Shown here: positions 57,154 through 64,000 of the stretch, piece by piece
How positions within the stretch are numbered: the stretch's first letter is position 1
Layout of the letters: the number at the start of each line of letters is the position of its first letter
Virus record (IMG/VR): IMGVR_UViG_3300042691_015935
Span: 20,401 to 84,400 of that record
Direction: 5' to 3' (one strand)
DNA from: a virus
Length of the DNA stretch: 64,000 nucleotides
Notes under the pieces: model-generated
What the model was told of the DNA's origin: nothing
What the model saw: the letters and a program-made list of their open reading frames with translations, nothing else
Database searches by the model: none
Translations under genes and position numbers: made by a program

Positions 57154-58131
57154 ATGTCAGAAGAAACAAGTGCTCCAGTGGAAGCATCCGCTGAAGTTCA
57201 AGAACAAGCCCCTGTAGAAGGTCAAGAACAAGTAGCTCAAGAACAGGTTCAAACAGAACAGTCTAAACAAGAAGCAAAGAAAGAAGCTGAAGTTAAGAAG
57301 AAACTTAAACAGTTAAAGATTAAATTTAACGGTAGAGAGTTTAACGAAGAACTTCCTTTCGAAATCGACGATGACCCTAAAGCTATTGAGTACATGACCA
57401 AACAACTTCAATTCGCTAAGATGGCAACACATAGTGCACAAGAGAAAGCATTGTTAGAGAAAGACGTAATGTCGTTCTTTCAACAATTAAAAGAGAATCC
57501 AAGAAAAGCTCTTAATAATCCAAATTTCGGTGTTGACCTAAAGAAACTAGCTACTGAGATTTTAGAAGAAGAGATTGCTAATTCAAGAAAGTCTCCAGAA
57601 CAATTAAAAATTGAAGAATATGAAAGAAAGTTAAAAGAGTTTGAAGAAGAAAAGAAAGTAAAAGAAGAAGAGCTTAGACAAACCAAGTATCAGAAATTAG
57701 TAGATGATCAGTATTCTTATTATGATAACGAAATGAGCAAAGCTATCAGTAAGTTGGGATTACCTGATAGTCCTTATGTTATTAAGAAAGCAACTGACTA
57801 TATTATCTATAGTATTGAAAATAACAAAGATGTCGATGTTGAAGCTATCATGAATGTTGTCAAAGATGAATATTCTAATGACATTAAAGATATGTTACCT
57901 AGAATGAGTCCAGCTCAACTTAAAGATTTCTTTCAAACAATGAGTCCTGAGATTATAGAAGAAATTATTGGTGAAGAAAAGATTGATCAAATCCGCAAGA
58001 AGAAGCTAGCTCAAGCTCGTCAAAAACAAGCACCAGCTAAGCCTAATATACTAGATACGGGTAAAACAGGAAATGAACAATCTAATAAGAAAGTTGAAGT
58101 TAAGTCTTATAGAGACTTCTTTGGTGTATAA
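57154..58131 (+). CDS. Scaffolding protein (putative)
   Basis: 325 residues, very acidic and Glu/Gln/Lys-rich. N-terminal low-complexity part, a long helical coiled coil (QLKIEEYERKLKEFEEEKK) and a C-terminal region ending KSYRDFFGV, typical of scaffolds that bind the capsid protein by a basic C-terminal helix. Sits just before the decoration and capsid genes. Role inferred from place and composition. Confidence 0.7.
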   Translation: MSEETSAPVEASAEVQEQAPVEGQEQVAQEQVQTEQSKQEAKKEAEVKKKLKQLKIKFNGREFNEELPFEIDDDPKAIEYMTKQLQFAKMATHSAQEKALLEKDVMSFFQQLKENPRKALNNPNFGVDLKKLATEILEEEIANSRKSPEQLKIEEYERKLKEFEEEKKVKEEELRQTKYQKLVDDQYSYYDNEMSKAISKLGLPDSPYVIKKATDYIIYSIENNKDVDVEAIMNVVKDEYSNDIKDMLPRMSPAQLKDFFQTMSPEIIEEIIGEEKIDQIRKKKLAQARQKQAPAKPNILDTGKTGNEQSNKKVEVKSYRDFFGV

Positions 58132-58322
58132 GTTATTGATTTTATTAGATAAGTGAATATTTATTATAAGTTATTGATTTTTTAACAACTATTTACGTAT
58201 CGAAGTGTTTTCTTCTCTCGATGACTTGTTATAACCTTAAGTGGGTAACAATATCTGAACAGTAGTTTGTAAACATCTGAGTACGTTAGAATAATGGTCT
58301 TGTAAATTAAGGAGAAATTAAA
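58127..58322 (+). promoter_or_regulatory. Capsid operon control region
   Basis: A 191-bp gap. TATAAGTTATTGATTTT occurs twice (58127-58143, 58165-58181), the second followed by TTAACAACTAT (58182-58192). Downstream are ATCGA/TCGAT and TTGTTA/TAACAA inverted repeats. This is the likely regulated start for the most abundant virion transcript. Confidence 0.55.
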
Positions 58323-58607
58323 ATGAGTTTTCAAGCAAAAAATTCTGCCATACAGGATAGACAACTAAAAGTTCAAGAGTTAGTTATTCCACATGGTAGT
58401 TCACTGTACGAAGTAGACGGTGGAGATGTAGTAATTGATATTGGCGAAAACGTCAAATCAGTAGAGTGTTGTCATTTATCAGATGATTCAGCAGGAGAAA
58501 TTGTTGTTATCCCTCAAGCGGATATCAGTATTTCTGGTTCTGAAATCACAGCAACGGTAACGATCGCTGCTAATGATAGATTAATTTTAAAATATATCGT
58601 TGAGTAA
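58323..58607 (+). CDS. Small capsid decoration-like protein
   Basis: 94 residues, all-beta (IPHGSSLYEVDGGDVVIDIG), ahead of the capsid protein. Size and place are those of decoration or stabilisation proteins. AAGGAG before the ATG. Identification by context. Confidence 0.55.
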   Translation: MSFQAKNSAIQDRQLKVQELVIPHGSSLYEVDGGDVVIDIGENVKSVECCHLSDDSAGEIVVIPQADISISGSEITATVTIAANDRLILKYIVE

Positions 58608-58622
58608 TAGAGGAGAAATACA

Positions 58623-59882
58623 ATGAGTAATACAGCAAACGAATTATCGACGCTGAATGGATTTTTTAAAGAAACTTATGCAGATAAGCTTAAAGAATTG
58701 ATTCCAGATGGCGTTAAATTATTAAACAAAATTAAGTTCATGGCTAAACAAAAACAGCCAGGTAACTTCTTTCACCAACCATTAATCCTTGGTATGGAGC
58801 ACGGTGTGACTTTCGCTGGTTCAGACGAAGACGCATTTAACTTAAATCCACCAGTTGCTGGTCAGATTAAAGATGCTTCTGTTAAAGGTTCACCACTAGT
58901 AATGAGATCATTATTAGGATACGTTGCAGCTTCAAGAGCAGCACAAGGTGGAGCACAAGCTTTCGAAGACGCTACTAAATTTTTAGTTGCTAACATGCTT
59001 CGATCAATGGCTAAGAAATTAGAAATCCAAATGCTTTATGGTCAAAAATCATACGGTGCGATTTCTGCTGTTTCTGGTGCTACTTTAACAATTAAGACTT
59101 CTGAATGGGCACCTGGTATTTGGGCTGGTGCAGAAAATATGCCGATTGAAATCAGAACGTATCAAGCTGCTGGTGACACACCATCGTCTTCTTCTTCTGT
59201 AGGTGAAGCTATCGTTAAATCTGTTGATTTAAATGCTAGAACAATCACTCTTCAAGCTGCTGTTTCTGGTATCACAGTTACTGCTAACCAAGAAGATGTT
59301 ATTTTCCACAAAGGTGCTTTCGGTAACGAATTCCCTGGTATCCACAAAATTATCTCTCAATCAACTGGTTCTTTATTTGGAATCAACGTTGGAGATTACA
59401 ATATGTATCGTGGTAACACATACGATGCAGGTTCTGCTAACCTTTCATTTGCTAAGTTAAACCAAGCTTTAACAAGAGCAGTTGAAAAAGGATTAGACGG
59501 AAAAGTTCTAGTTCTTTGTAACCCTCGTACATGGGCTTCAATGCTTAATAACGAGTTAACTTTAAGACAATACGATCAGTCTTATTCAAGTGCTAAATTA
59601 GAAAACGGTTCTAAAACATTGAAGTTTTTCTCACAAAATGGGGAAATGGAGATTGAACCTTCTATTTACGTAAAAGAAGGATATTGTTATATTCTTTCTC
59701 TTGAAGATTGGACAAGAATCGGTTCAAGCGATGTTTCTTTCAAACGTCCAGGTAAAGGCGATGAGTTTTTCCGTGACCTTGAGAACTCAGCAGCTTATGA
59801 ATTAAGACTATTTACTGACCAGTGTATCTTCACAAGTTCAGTTGGTAGAAACGTTTTAGTTCACGGAATTGTCAATTCATAA
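58623..59882 (+). CDS. Major capsid protein
   Basis: 419 residues following the decoration gene, with GAGGAGA site. HK97-type pattern: N-terminal helix, QGGAQAFEDATKFLVAN, MLYGQKSYG, a G-loop-like region and SLEDWTRIGSSDVSFKRPGKGDEF near the C-terminus. Strong AT-poor, preferred codons (many GCT, GGT, AAC) mark high expression. A rho-independent terminator follows. Confidence 0.85.
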   Translation: MSNTANELSTLNGFFKETYADKLKELIPDGVKLLNKIKFMAKQKQPGNFFHQPLILGMEHGVTFAGSDEDAFNLNPPVAGQIKDASVKGSPLVMRSLLGYVAASRAAQGGAQAFEDATKFLVANMLRSMAKKLEIQMLYGQKSYGAISAVSGATLTIKTSEWAPGIWAGAENMPIEIRTYQAAGDTPSSSSSVGEAIVKSVDLNARTITLQAAVSGITVTANQEDVIFHKGAFGNEFPGIHKIISQSTGSLFGINVGDYNMYRGNTYDAGSANLSFAKLNQALTRAVEKGLDGKVLVLCNPRTWASMLNNELTLRQYDQSYSSAKLENGSKTLKFFSQNGEMEIEPSIYVKEGYCYILSLEDWTRIGSSDVSFKRPGKGDEFFRDLENSAAYELRLFTDQCIFTSSVGRNVLVHGIVNS

Positions 59883-59907
59883 TTGGTTCCAATTGAATGT
59901 TCTTACT

Positions 59908-59936
59908 AAGCCCGATGCAATGTCGGGCTTTTTTAT
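59908..59936 (+). terminator. Rho-independent terminator after the capsid gene
   Basis: Perfect 8-bp stem AAGCCCGA/TCGGGCTT (59908-59915 with 59923-59930), 7-nt loop, followed by a T-run. It would end the capsid transcript, allowing high capsid output. Confidence 0.92.
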
Positions 59937-59951
59937 TTTAAGAGTCCTATA

Positions 59952-59962
59952 TTAACAACTAT
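59952..59962 (+). promoter_or_regulatory. TTAACAACTAT motif
   Basis: Copy of the recurrent motif after CCTATA, 16 bp past the capsid terminator and 29 bp before the next gene. Its place between a terminator and a new gene is the best argument that it marks a transcription start. Confidence 0.55.
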
Positions 59963-59990
59963 ATGAGCAATCATTGCCTTTTGGAGTACT

Positions 59991-60488
59991 ATGCCTACAA
60001 TTAATATTAAAGGAACTATTCTAGAGCTACCTGATTCAGCTAGTTCGCCTAATTGGGCACCAAACGTCGTTGAATTCTTTAAACTTGTAGCAGACGCAAT
60101 TAATGGTATTTCTGGAGCATTTGATGTTGCTCCTCAAGCTTTTAACATTGACGCATATAATAATGCAACAGACGAAGATGTTGATGGTTTACTTTTCCCC
60201 CCTTCAGACGTTAGAAGTTCAACAATCATTTATGCTGTTTATAGACAGACAGAAGAAACAACTTTAGGACAAGGTGATAACCAAGCTGTCTCTGAAGCTG
60301 GAATACTAACAATTAGTTACAACGATTCTACTGGAGTGTGGTCAATGTCAAGAGAAGGCGTTGATAATGGTAAAATCAATTTTTCAATAGATTCAAACGG
60401 GCAAGTTAAATTTAGCACTGACCCATTAACAGGAATCAATCACACTGGAATAATAACATTTAGAGCATTAGCTGTATTAAATACTTAG
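59991..60488 (+). CDS. Virion protein, 165 residues
   Basis: Beta-rich (TINIKGTILELPDSASSPNW), then a C-terminal beta segment. First gene after the capsid terminator; likely a fibre-related or head-tail protein. Not recognised. Confidence 0.55.
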   Translation: MPTINIKGTILELPDSASSPNWAPNVVEFFKLVADAINGISGAFDVAPQAFNIDAYNNATDEDVDGLLFPPSDVRSSTIIYAVYRQTEETTLGQGDNQAVSEAGILTISYNDSTGVWSMSREGVDNGKINFSIDSNGQVKFSTDPLTGINHTGIITFRALAVLNT

Positions 60489-60495
60489 GAGTAAT

Positions 60496-63339
60496 ATGAT
60501 GGTTTTTAAAAAAATATGGAAAGGTTTGCAAATTGTTGCTGAATCTGTTCTAGATTTAAATACTAAAGGTCAAATACAGGTTGACGATTCGACTGGTAAA
60601 GCTCATTATCATAATGGAACGAGTGCTTCACCTATTGTAACAGAAGCACATACTGCAACTTTAACTAATAAAACAATTGATGCTGATAACAATCCAATTA
60701 CAAACATAGATAATGATAGTATTAAAGCTGCCGCTGGTATCGTAGAATCTAAACTAGCTTTAGACCACTCTACCTCTAGTTTAAACACAGCAATTAATAA
60801 TCACATTAATGATACAACTGATGCACATGATGCTTCCGCTATCTCTAACTCTCCAACTGGAAACTTAGCAGCTACAGATGTACAAGGAGCATTAAACGAA
60901 CTACAAGGTGATATCGACACACTAAATACAGATATGACTGCTGTTGAAGGTGATGTTGCTGATTTAATAACTCTTTCTGGAGTTGCAGCTAATTCAACAG
61001 ATTTAGGAACATTTACAGGAACTACAATTCCTGATAACAGTGATGTAAAAGAAGCACTACAAGCTTTAGAAACCGAAGTTGAATCTAAGATTGATTCTGC
61101 TGACTTAACTAACCACATGTCAGATACTACTACTCACGGAACTACTGGAGATATTGTAGGCACTTCTGACACACAAACATTAACTAATAAAACAATAGTT
61201 GCAACTAATAACACAATTACAACTGCTGCTTCAGGTAACTTAACATCAACTGAGCTAAACGCTGCTTTAGATGAGTTACAAGATGATATTGATACAAGAG
61301 CGACAAGTTCTGCACTAACTACCCACACTTCAGCATCTTCTGGAGTACATGGAGTAACTGGTTCTGTTGTAGGAACATCTGATGCTCAAGTATTAACAAA
61401 CAAAGATATTGATGGTGGAACTGCTTCTAACTCAAATAGAATTACTCTACCTAAAGCATCTAAATCTACATTAGACGGACTTACAAGAAAAGAAGCTACA
61501 TTAGTTTACGCTTCTGATTTAGATAAAGTATATTATGATGATGGTACAAATTTAAGAGCAGTAGGTTCTGGAACAGGTTCTAGTATTAATTATATTGAGA
61601 ATGGAGATGCAGAAGTAGGAACTATTGGATGGACAACTTATGATGATGGAGCAGCTATTCCTGTAGATGGAACTGGAGGTTCTTTAAATAGATTAACATT
61701 TTCTCAAAATACTACGAATCCTCTTAGAGGTGCTGCTGATTATAAAATGAGCGTACTTGGATTAGCTGGAGCAACTGGAGAAGGTGTTAGTTATAGTTTT
61801 TCTGTAGATGACGCAGATTTAGCTAAACAACTAGTAATAAGTTTTGATTATATAGCTAATGATTCCGACTATACTGATGGATTGTTATCTGTATTTATAA
61901 TTGCCGATCCAAATGGAACCCCTTCAGTTATTAGAGTCAACGGAGAAAGTATAGTAGCTGGAAGCGGAACACATTACGCAAGATTTCAAACTCTACCAAA
62001 TGTAAATGACTATAGACTATGTATTCACATAACAGCAGATACTATTGCAGCTTATGACTTTTATTTTGATAACGTACAAGTTGGACCTAAAGCTATTGTT
62101 TACGGAAGTCCTATGACTGATTGGACTTCATATACTCCAGGATTAACATCTACTACTAATGTTAGCTTAAACGAAGCTAGATATCGTAGAGTTGGTGGAA
62201 ATATGGAAATTGAAGGCAGATTAAATTGGTCTGGAGTAGGAGCTGGGGCGAACTTTACTGTAGATATACCTACTAATGTTTTAATGGACAGTTCCCTAGT
62301 TAATACTACATCTGGTGAAACTCATTTTGGAACAGCAACTTGGACAGATAGTGGAACATCTTTTAAATCTCTTCATGTTAGGAGAAGTAATAATACATCA
62401 TTTAGCTTTTGGGAAATAGGAGCTAATAACATTTGGGATGGAACTCAAGCCGCTTCTGGAGATGTTTTAAGTTATCATATAAGTATACCTATTGCAGGAT
62501 GGTCAGCTAATTCTGCAATGTCAGAAGATTTTAGTGGACGTGATGTAAGAGTTACTTGCTCAGGAAATTCTGGAATAGCAATTACAGCTAATTCTACGCT
62601 AGTTACATTTACAGAAGTAGAGGATACCACAGCTTCATTTTCTGGAACTACATTTACAGCTCCTGAAAAGGGAGAATACTTATTTACTGGATCTACAAAA
62701 TATACTACAAATGTAGCTAGATTTACAAGACCTGTAGTTAATGGAACTCACAATGGTGAATTCTCTGGAATTTTTAGCAGTACAGCAACGGTAAATCCAT
62801 TCACTTTTAAGTTAAAATTAGAAAAAGGAGATACTGTAGCATTTCAAGAAACAGTAGGAGGTACACTAGACAATACATCAGCCCATGTGCTTAAAATAGA
62901 AAAGCTTCAGTCAGCTCAACAAATATTTGAAACAGAAACTGTAGCAGCAATTTATAACAACTGCGTACAAAATATAAGCACTTCAACAGATACAGTTCTA
63001 ACTTTTGATAATATGTTACAAGATACTCATGGAGCATATAATACTTCAACTGGAGAATTTACAGCACCACACTCAGGATACTATCAAGTAAATGCTAGTG
63101 CAGGAATAACTTCAGGATCGGCAGACACTGGCAGAGCTTATTTATACATTGTAGGTCCAGATGATACTGTATATGGAACTAGAATATTAATGACAACTAT
63201 AACAATAACATTTGAAGTCGCTAGTGTAATATATTTATCTAAAGGGCAGACAATAACTATTAATATATCTCAAACATCGGGAACAACAAGGGCAATGTCT
63301 GATGCTTTTTGTAATTTATCAATAATAAGGGTGAAATAA
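60496..63339 (+). CDS. Long tail fibre/head fibre with C1q-like domains
   Basis: 947 residues. The N-terminal shaft has repeats such as LTNKTIDADNNPITN, NLAATDVQGALNELQGDID and similar units (typical phage fibre shafts). The C-terminal third contains two C1q/TNF-like trimeric domains: SFSGTTFTAPEKGEYLFTGS and YNTSTGEFTAPHSGYYQVNA, followed by the matching end strands. Such domains bind sugars or proteins on the host surface, so this is the likely receptor-binding protein. Confidence 0.8.
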   Translation: MMVFKKIWKGLQIVAESVLDLNTKGQIQVDDSTGKAHYHNGTSASPIVTEAHTATLTNKTIDADNNPITNIDNDSIKAAAGIVESKLALDHSTSSLNTAINNHINDTTDAHDASAISNSPTGNLAATDVQGALNELQGDIDTLNTDMTAVEGDVADLITLSGVAANSTDLGTFTGTTIPDNSDVKEALQALETEVESKIDSADLTNHMSDTTTHGTTGDIVGTSDTQTLTNKTIVATNNTITTAASGNLTSTELNAALDELQDDIDTRATSSALTTHTSASSGVHGVTGSVVGTSDAQVLTNKDIDGGTASNSNRITLPKASKSTLDGLTRKEATLVYASDLDKVYYDDGTNLRAVGSGTGSSINYIENGDAEVGTIGWTTYDDGAAIPVDGTGGSLNRLTFSQNTTNPLRGAADYKMSVLGLAGATGEGVSYSFSVDDADLAKQLVISFDYIANDSDYTDGLLSVFIIADPNGTPSVIRVNGESIVAGSGTHYARFQTLPNVNDYRLCIHITADTIAAYDFYFDNVQVGPKAIVYGSPMTDWTSYTPGLTSTTNVSLNEARYRRVGGNMEIEGRLNWSGVGAGANFTVDIPTNVLMDSSLVNTTSGETHFGTATWTDSGTSFKSLHVRRSNNTSFSFWEIGANNIWDGTQAASGDVLSYHISIPIAGWSANSAMSEDFSGRDVRVTCSGNSGIAITANSTLVTFTEVEDTTASFSGTTFTAPEKGEYLFTGSTKYTTNVARFTRPVVNGTHNGEFSGIFSSTATVNPFTFKLKLEKGDTVAFQETVGGTLDNTSAHVLKIEKLQSAQQIFETETVAAIYNNCVQNISTSTDTVLTFDNMLQDTHGAYNTSTGEFTAPHSGYYQVNASAGITSGSADTGRAYLYIVGPDDTVYGTRILMTTITITFEVASVIYLSKGQTITINISQTSGTTRAMSDAFCNLSIIRVK

Positions 63340-63340
63340 T

Positions 63341-63793
63341 ATGTTTAAAGTAAATATTGAATGTTTAACAAAAGACATCTCTTGGTCAAAAGAACTTCCA
63401 ACAGAACAAGAAGCTCAAGCTTTTCTAAACTCACAAATAGGTAAACCTCACAGATTACCTCAGCGTGATAAGCTTGTATCTGAGTGTTCTCAAGAGGAAC
63501 TAGATTCAGCTCTTTCTATTAGCAACGAAGTGCTGGATGAGAATAATGAAGTAATTCAACCAGCAATGGCAACATTGCCAGCTACGTTTACGTACAGTAT
63601 TGTTGACATTACAGCTCAGAAAGCACAGGAAGAGACTAATAGAAACGCTAGGAAGTTCTTAGCTGATACTGATTACAAGATTACACGACACTCAGAAGAT
63701 TTATTAGCTGGAAGAACTCCTGCTATGAGTCAGCAAGAGTTAGAAGATTTAATGACACAAAGACAAGCTGCTAGAAATAGTATTGTCGATTAA
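63341..63793 (+). CDS. Tail fibre assembly/chaperone-like protein
   Basis: 150 residues. N-terminal beta part, then ARKFLADTDYKITRHSEDLLAG and a helical end, a pattern seen in fibre-assembly proteins next to tail fibre genes. The 1-bp gap from the fibre gene supports this. Moderate certainty. Confidence 0.55.
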   Translation: MFKVNIECLTKDISWSKELPTEQEAQAFLNSQIGKPHRLPQRDKLVSECSQEELDSALSISNEVLDENNEVIQPAMATLPATFTYSIVDITAQKAQEETNRNARKFLADTDYKITRHSEDLLAGRTPAMSQQELEDLMTQRQAARNSIVD

Positions 63794-63804
63794 AAGGAAT
63801 AAAG

Positions 63805-64000
63805 ATGAATTTAGTTATCCACCAATTAAACAAAAAATTATTCGAAAATCATGACATGACAACGGATGAATCAAGTGAAGTAATTAACATTAATAACTTT
63901 GCTTTATTTGCTATTCAATATGTCACTGATTCTTTTGCTGGTACAGGATTCGATGTTAATCTCGAAGTATCAAATGATGGTGAAAACTTTGCTATAATGG
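63805..64000 (+). CDS. Virion protein, 5' part only
   Basis: Begins MNLVIHQLNKKLFENHD and continues beta-rich to the window edge; AAAAGGAAT before its ATG. The C-terminus is outside. Likely structural by place. Confidence 0.6.
   Translation, partial: MNLVIHQLNKKLFENHDMTTDESSEVININNFALFAIQYVTDSFAGTGFDVNLEVSNDGENFAIM

Noticed and set aside
1-64000. Integrase, repressor or CRISPR array
   Set aside because: None found; repeats present are short tandem gene duplications, an iteron array and the GT tract.

Overview
The window is 64 kb of an AT-rich, tightly packed double-stranded DNA phage genome. It carries terminase, portal, scaffold, capsid and fibre genes plus a full set of phage replication and nucleotide-metabolism genes. 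I see no host housekeeping genes, integrase or lysogeny module, so it looks virulent. Several early proteins have Gram-negative style lipoprotein signals, genes have strong AGGAGG-type ribosome sites, and at least eight promoters match sigma70 (TTGACA, exactly 17 bp, TATAGT-like). This indicates a Gram-negative host whose RNA polymerase the phage uses. A lipoprotein with collagen-like Gly-X-Y repeats is common in Bdellovibrio-like predators, but the host cannot be fixed from the sequence. The large portal, the scaffold and capsid block and the absence of visible tail sheath or tape-measure genes fit a podovirus-like virion; this is inference.

Layout. Bases 1-40,868 are all minus strand (early and middle genes). 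Reading from the divergent centre leftwards: a leader operon punctuated by three hammerhead ribozymes (40.6-39.4 kb); a long series of very small genes (39.4-34 kb), many of them paralogous SH3-like 'KxGD' or 'MYYxVI' proteins, with an ATP-dependent DNA ligase embedded; a peptide-bond chemistry cluster of amidoligase, class II glutamine amidotransferase and ATP-grasp ligase (33.9-29.3 kb); a zincin, a lytic transglycosylase and a Mom-like DNA-modification acyltransferase (29.4-25.5 kb); an NAD-related block of PRPP-synthetase-like and NAMPT-like enzymes with a band 7 lipoprotein (24.4-20.6 kb); a B12-type ribonucleotide reductase and the DenV UV-repair enzyme; an RNA-repair block of polynucleotide kinase-phosphatase, macro domain, RNA ligase and, further on, an RlaP-like nucleotidyltransferase (16.6-7.7 kb) interleaved with small lipoproteins and membrane proteins; and the replication core of annealing-type protein, primase-helicase, family B polymerase, exonuclease and dNMP kinase (7.5-0 kb).

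Bases 40.9-41.6 kb are a non-coding divergent region with a striking GT/GC alternating tract ending in nine Gs, a candidate origin or switch. Bases 41.6-64 kb are plus strand. After a three-iteron promoter (42.25-42.36 kb) come small regulatory and lysis genes (zincin, wHTH protein, M15 endolysin, holin-like proteins). Then come terminase, an exported trypsin-like protease, portal, virion proteins, scaffold, decoration and major capsid protein with a clear terminator, and a long fibre with C1q-like domains running to the window edge.

The most remarkable content is RNA-centred. Three hammerhead ribozymes (types III, III and II) lie in the first early operon and flank a 280-nt hairpin-rich RNA. 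The same phage encodes enzymes of the types that heal and seal such RNA ends, a structured leader starts at the predicted transcription start of the RNA ligase mRNA, and there is a tRNA-like RNA without a normal anticodon loop. Together these suggest an RNA processing and repair programme that deserves experiments.
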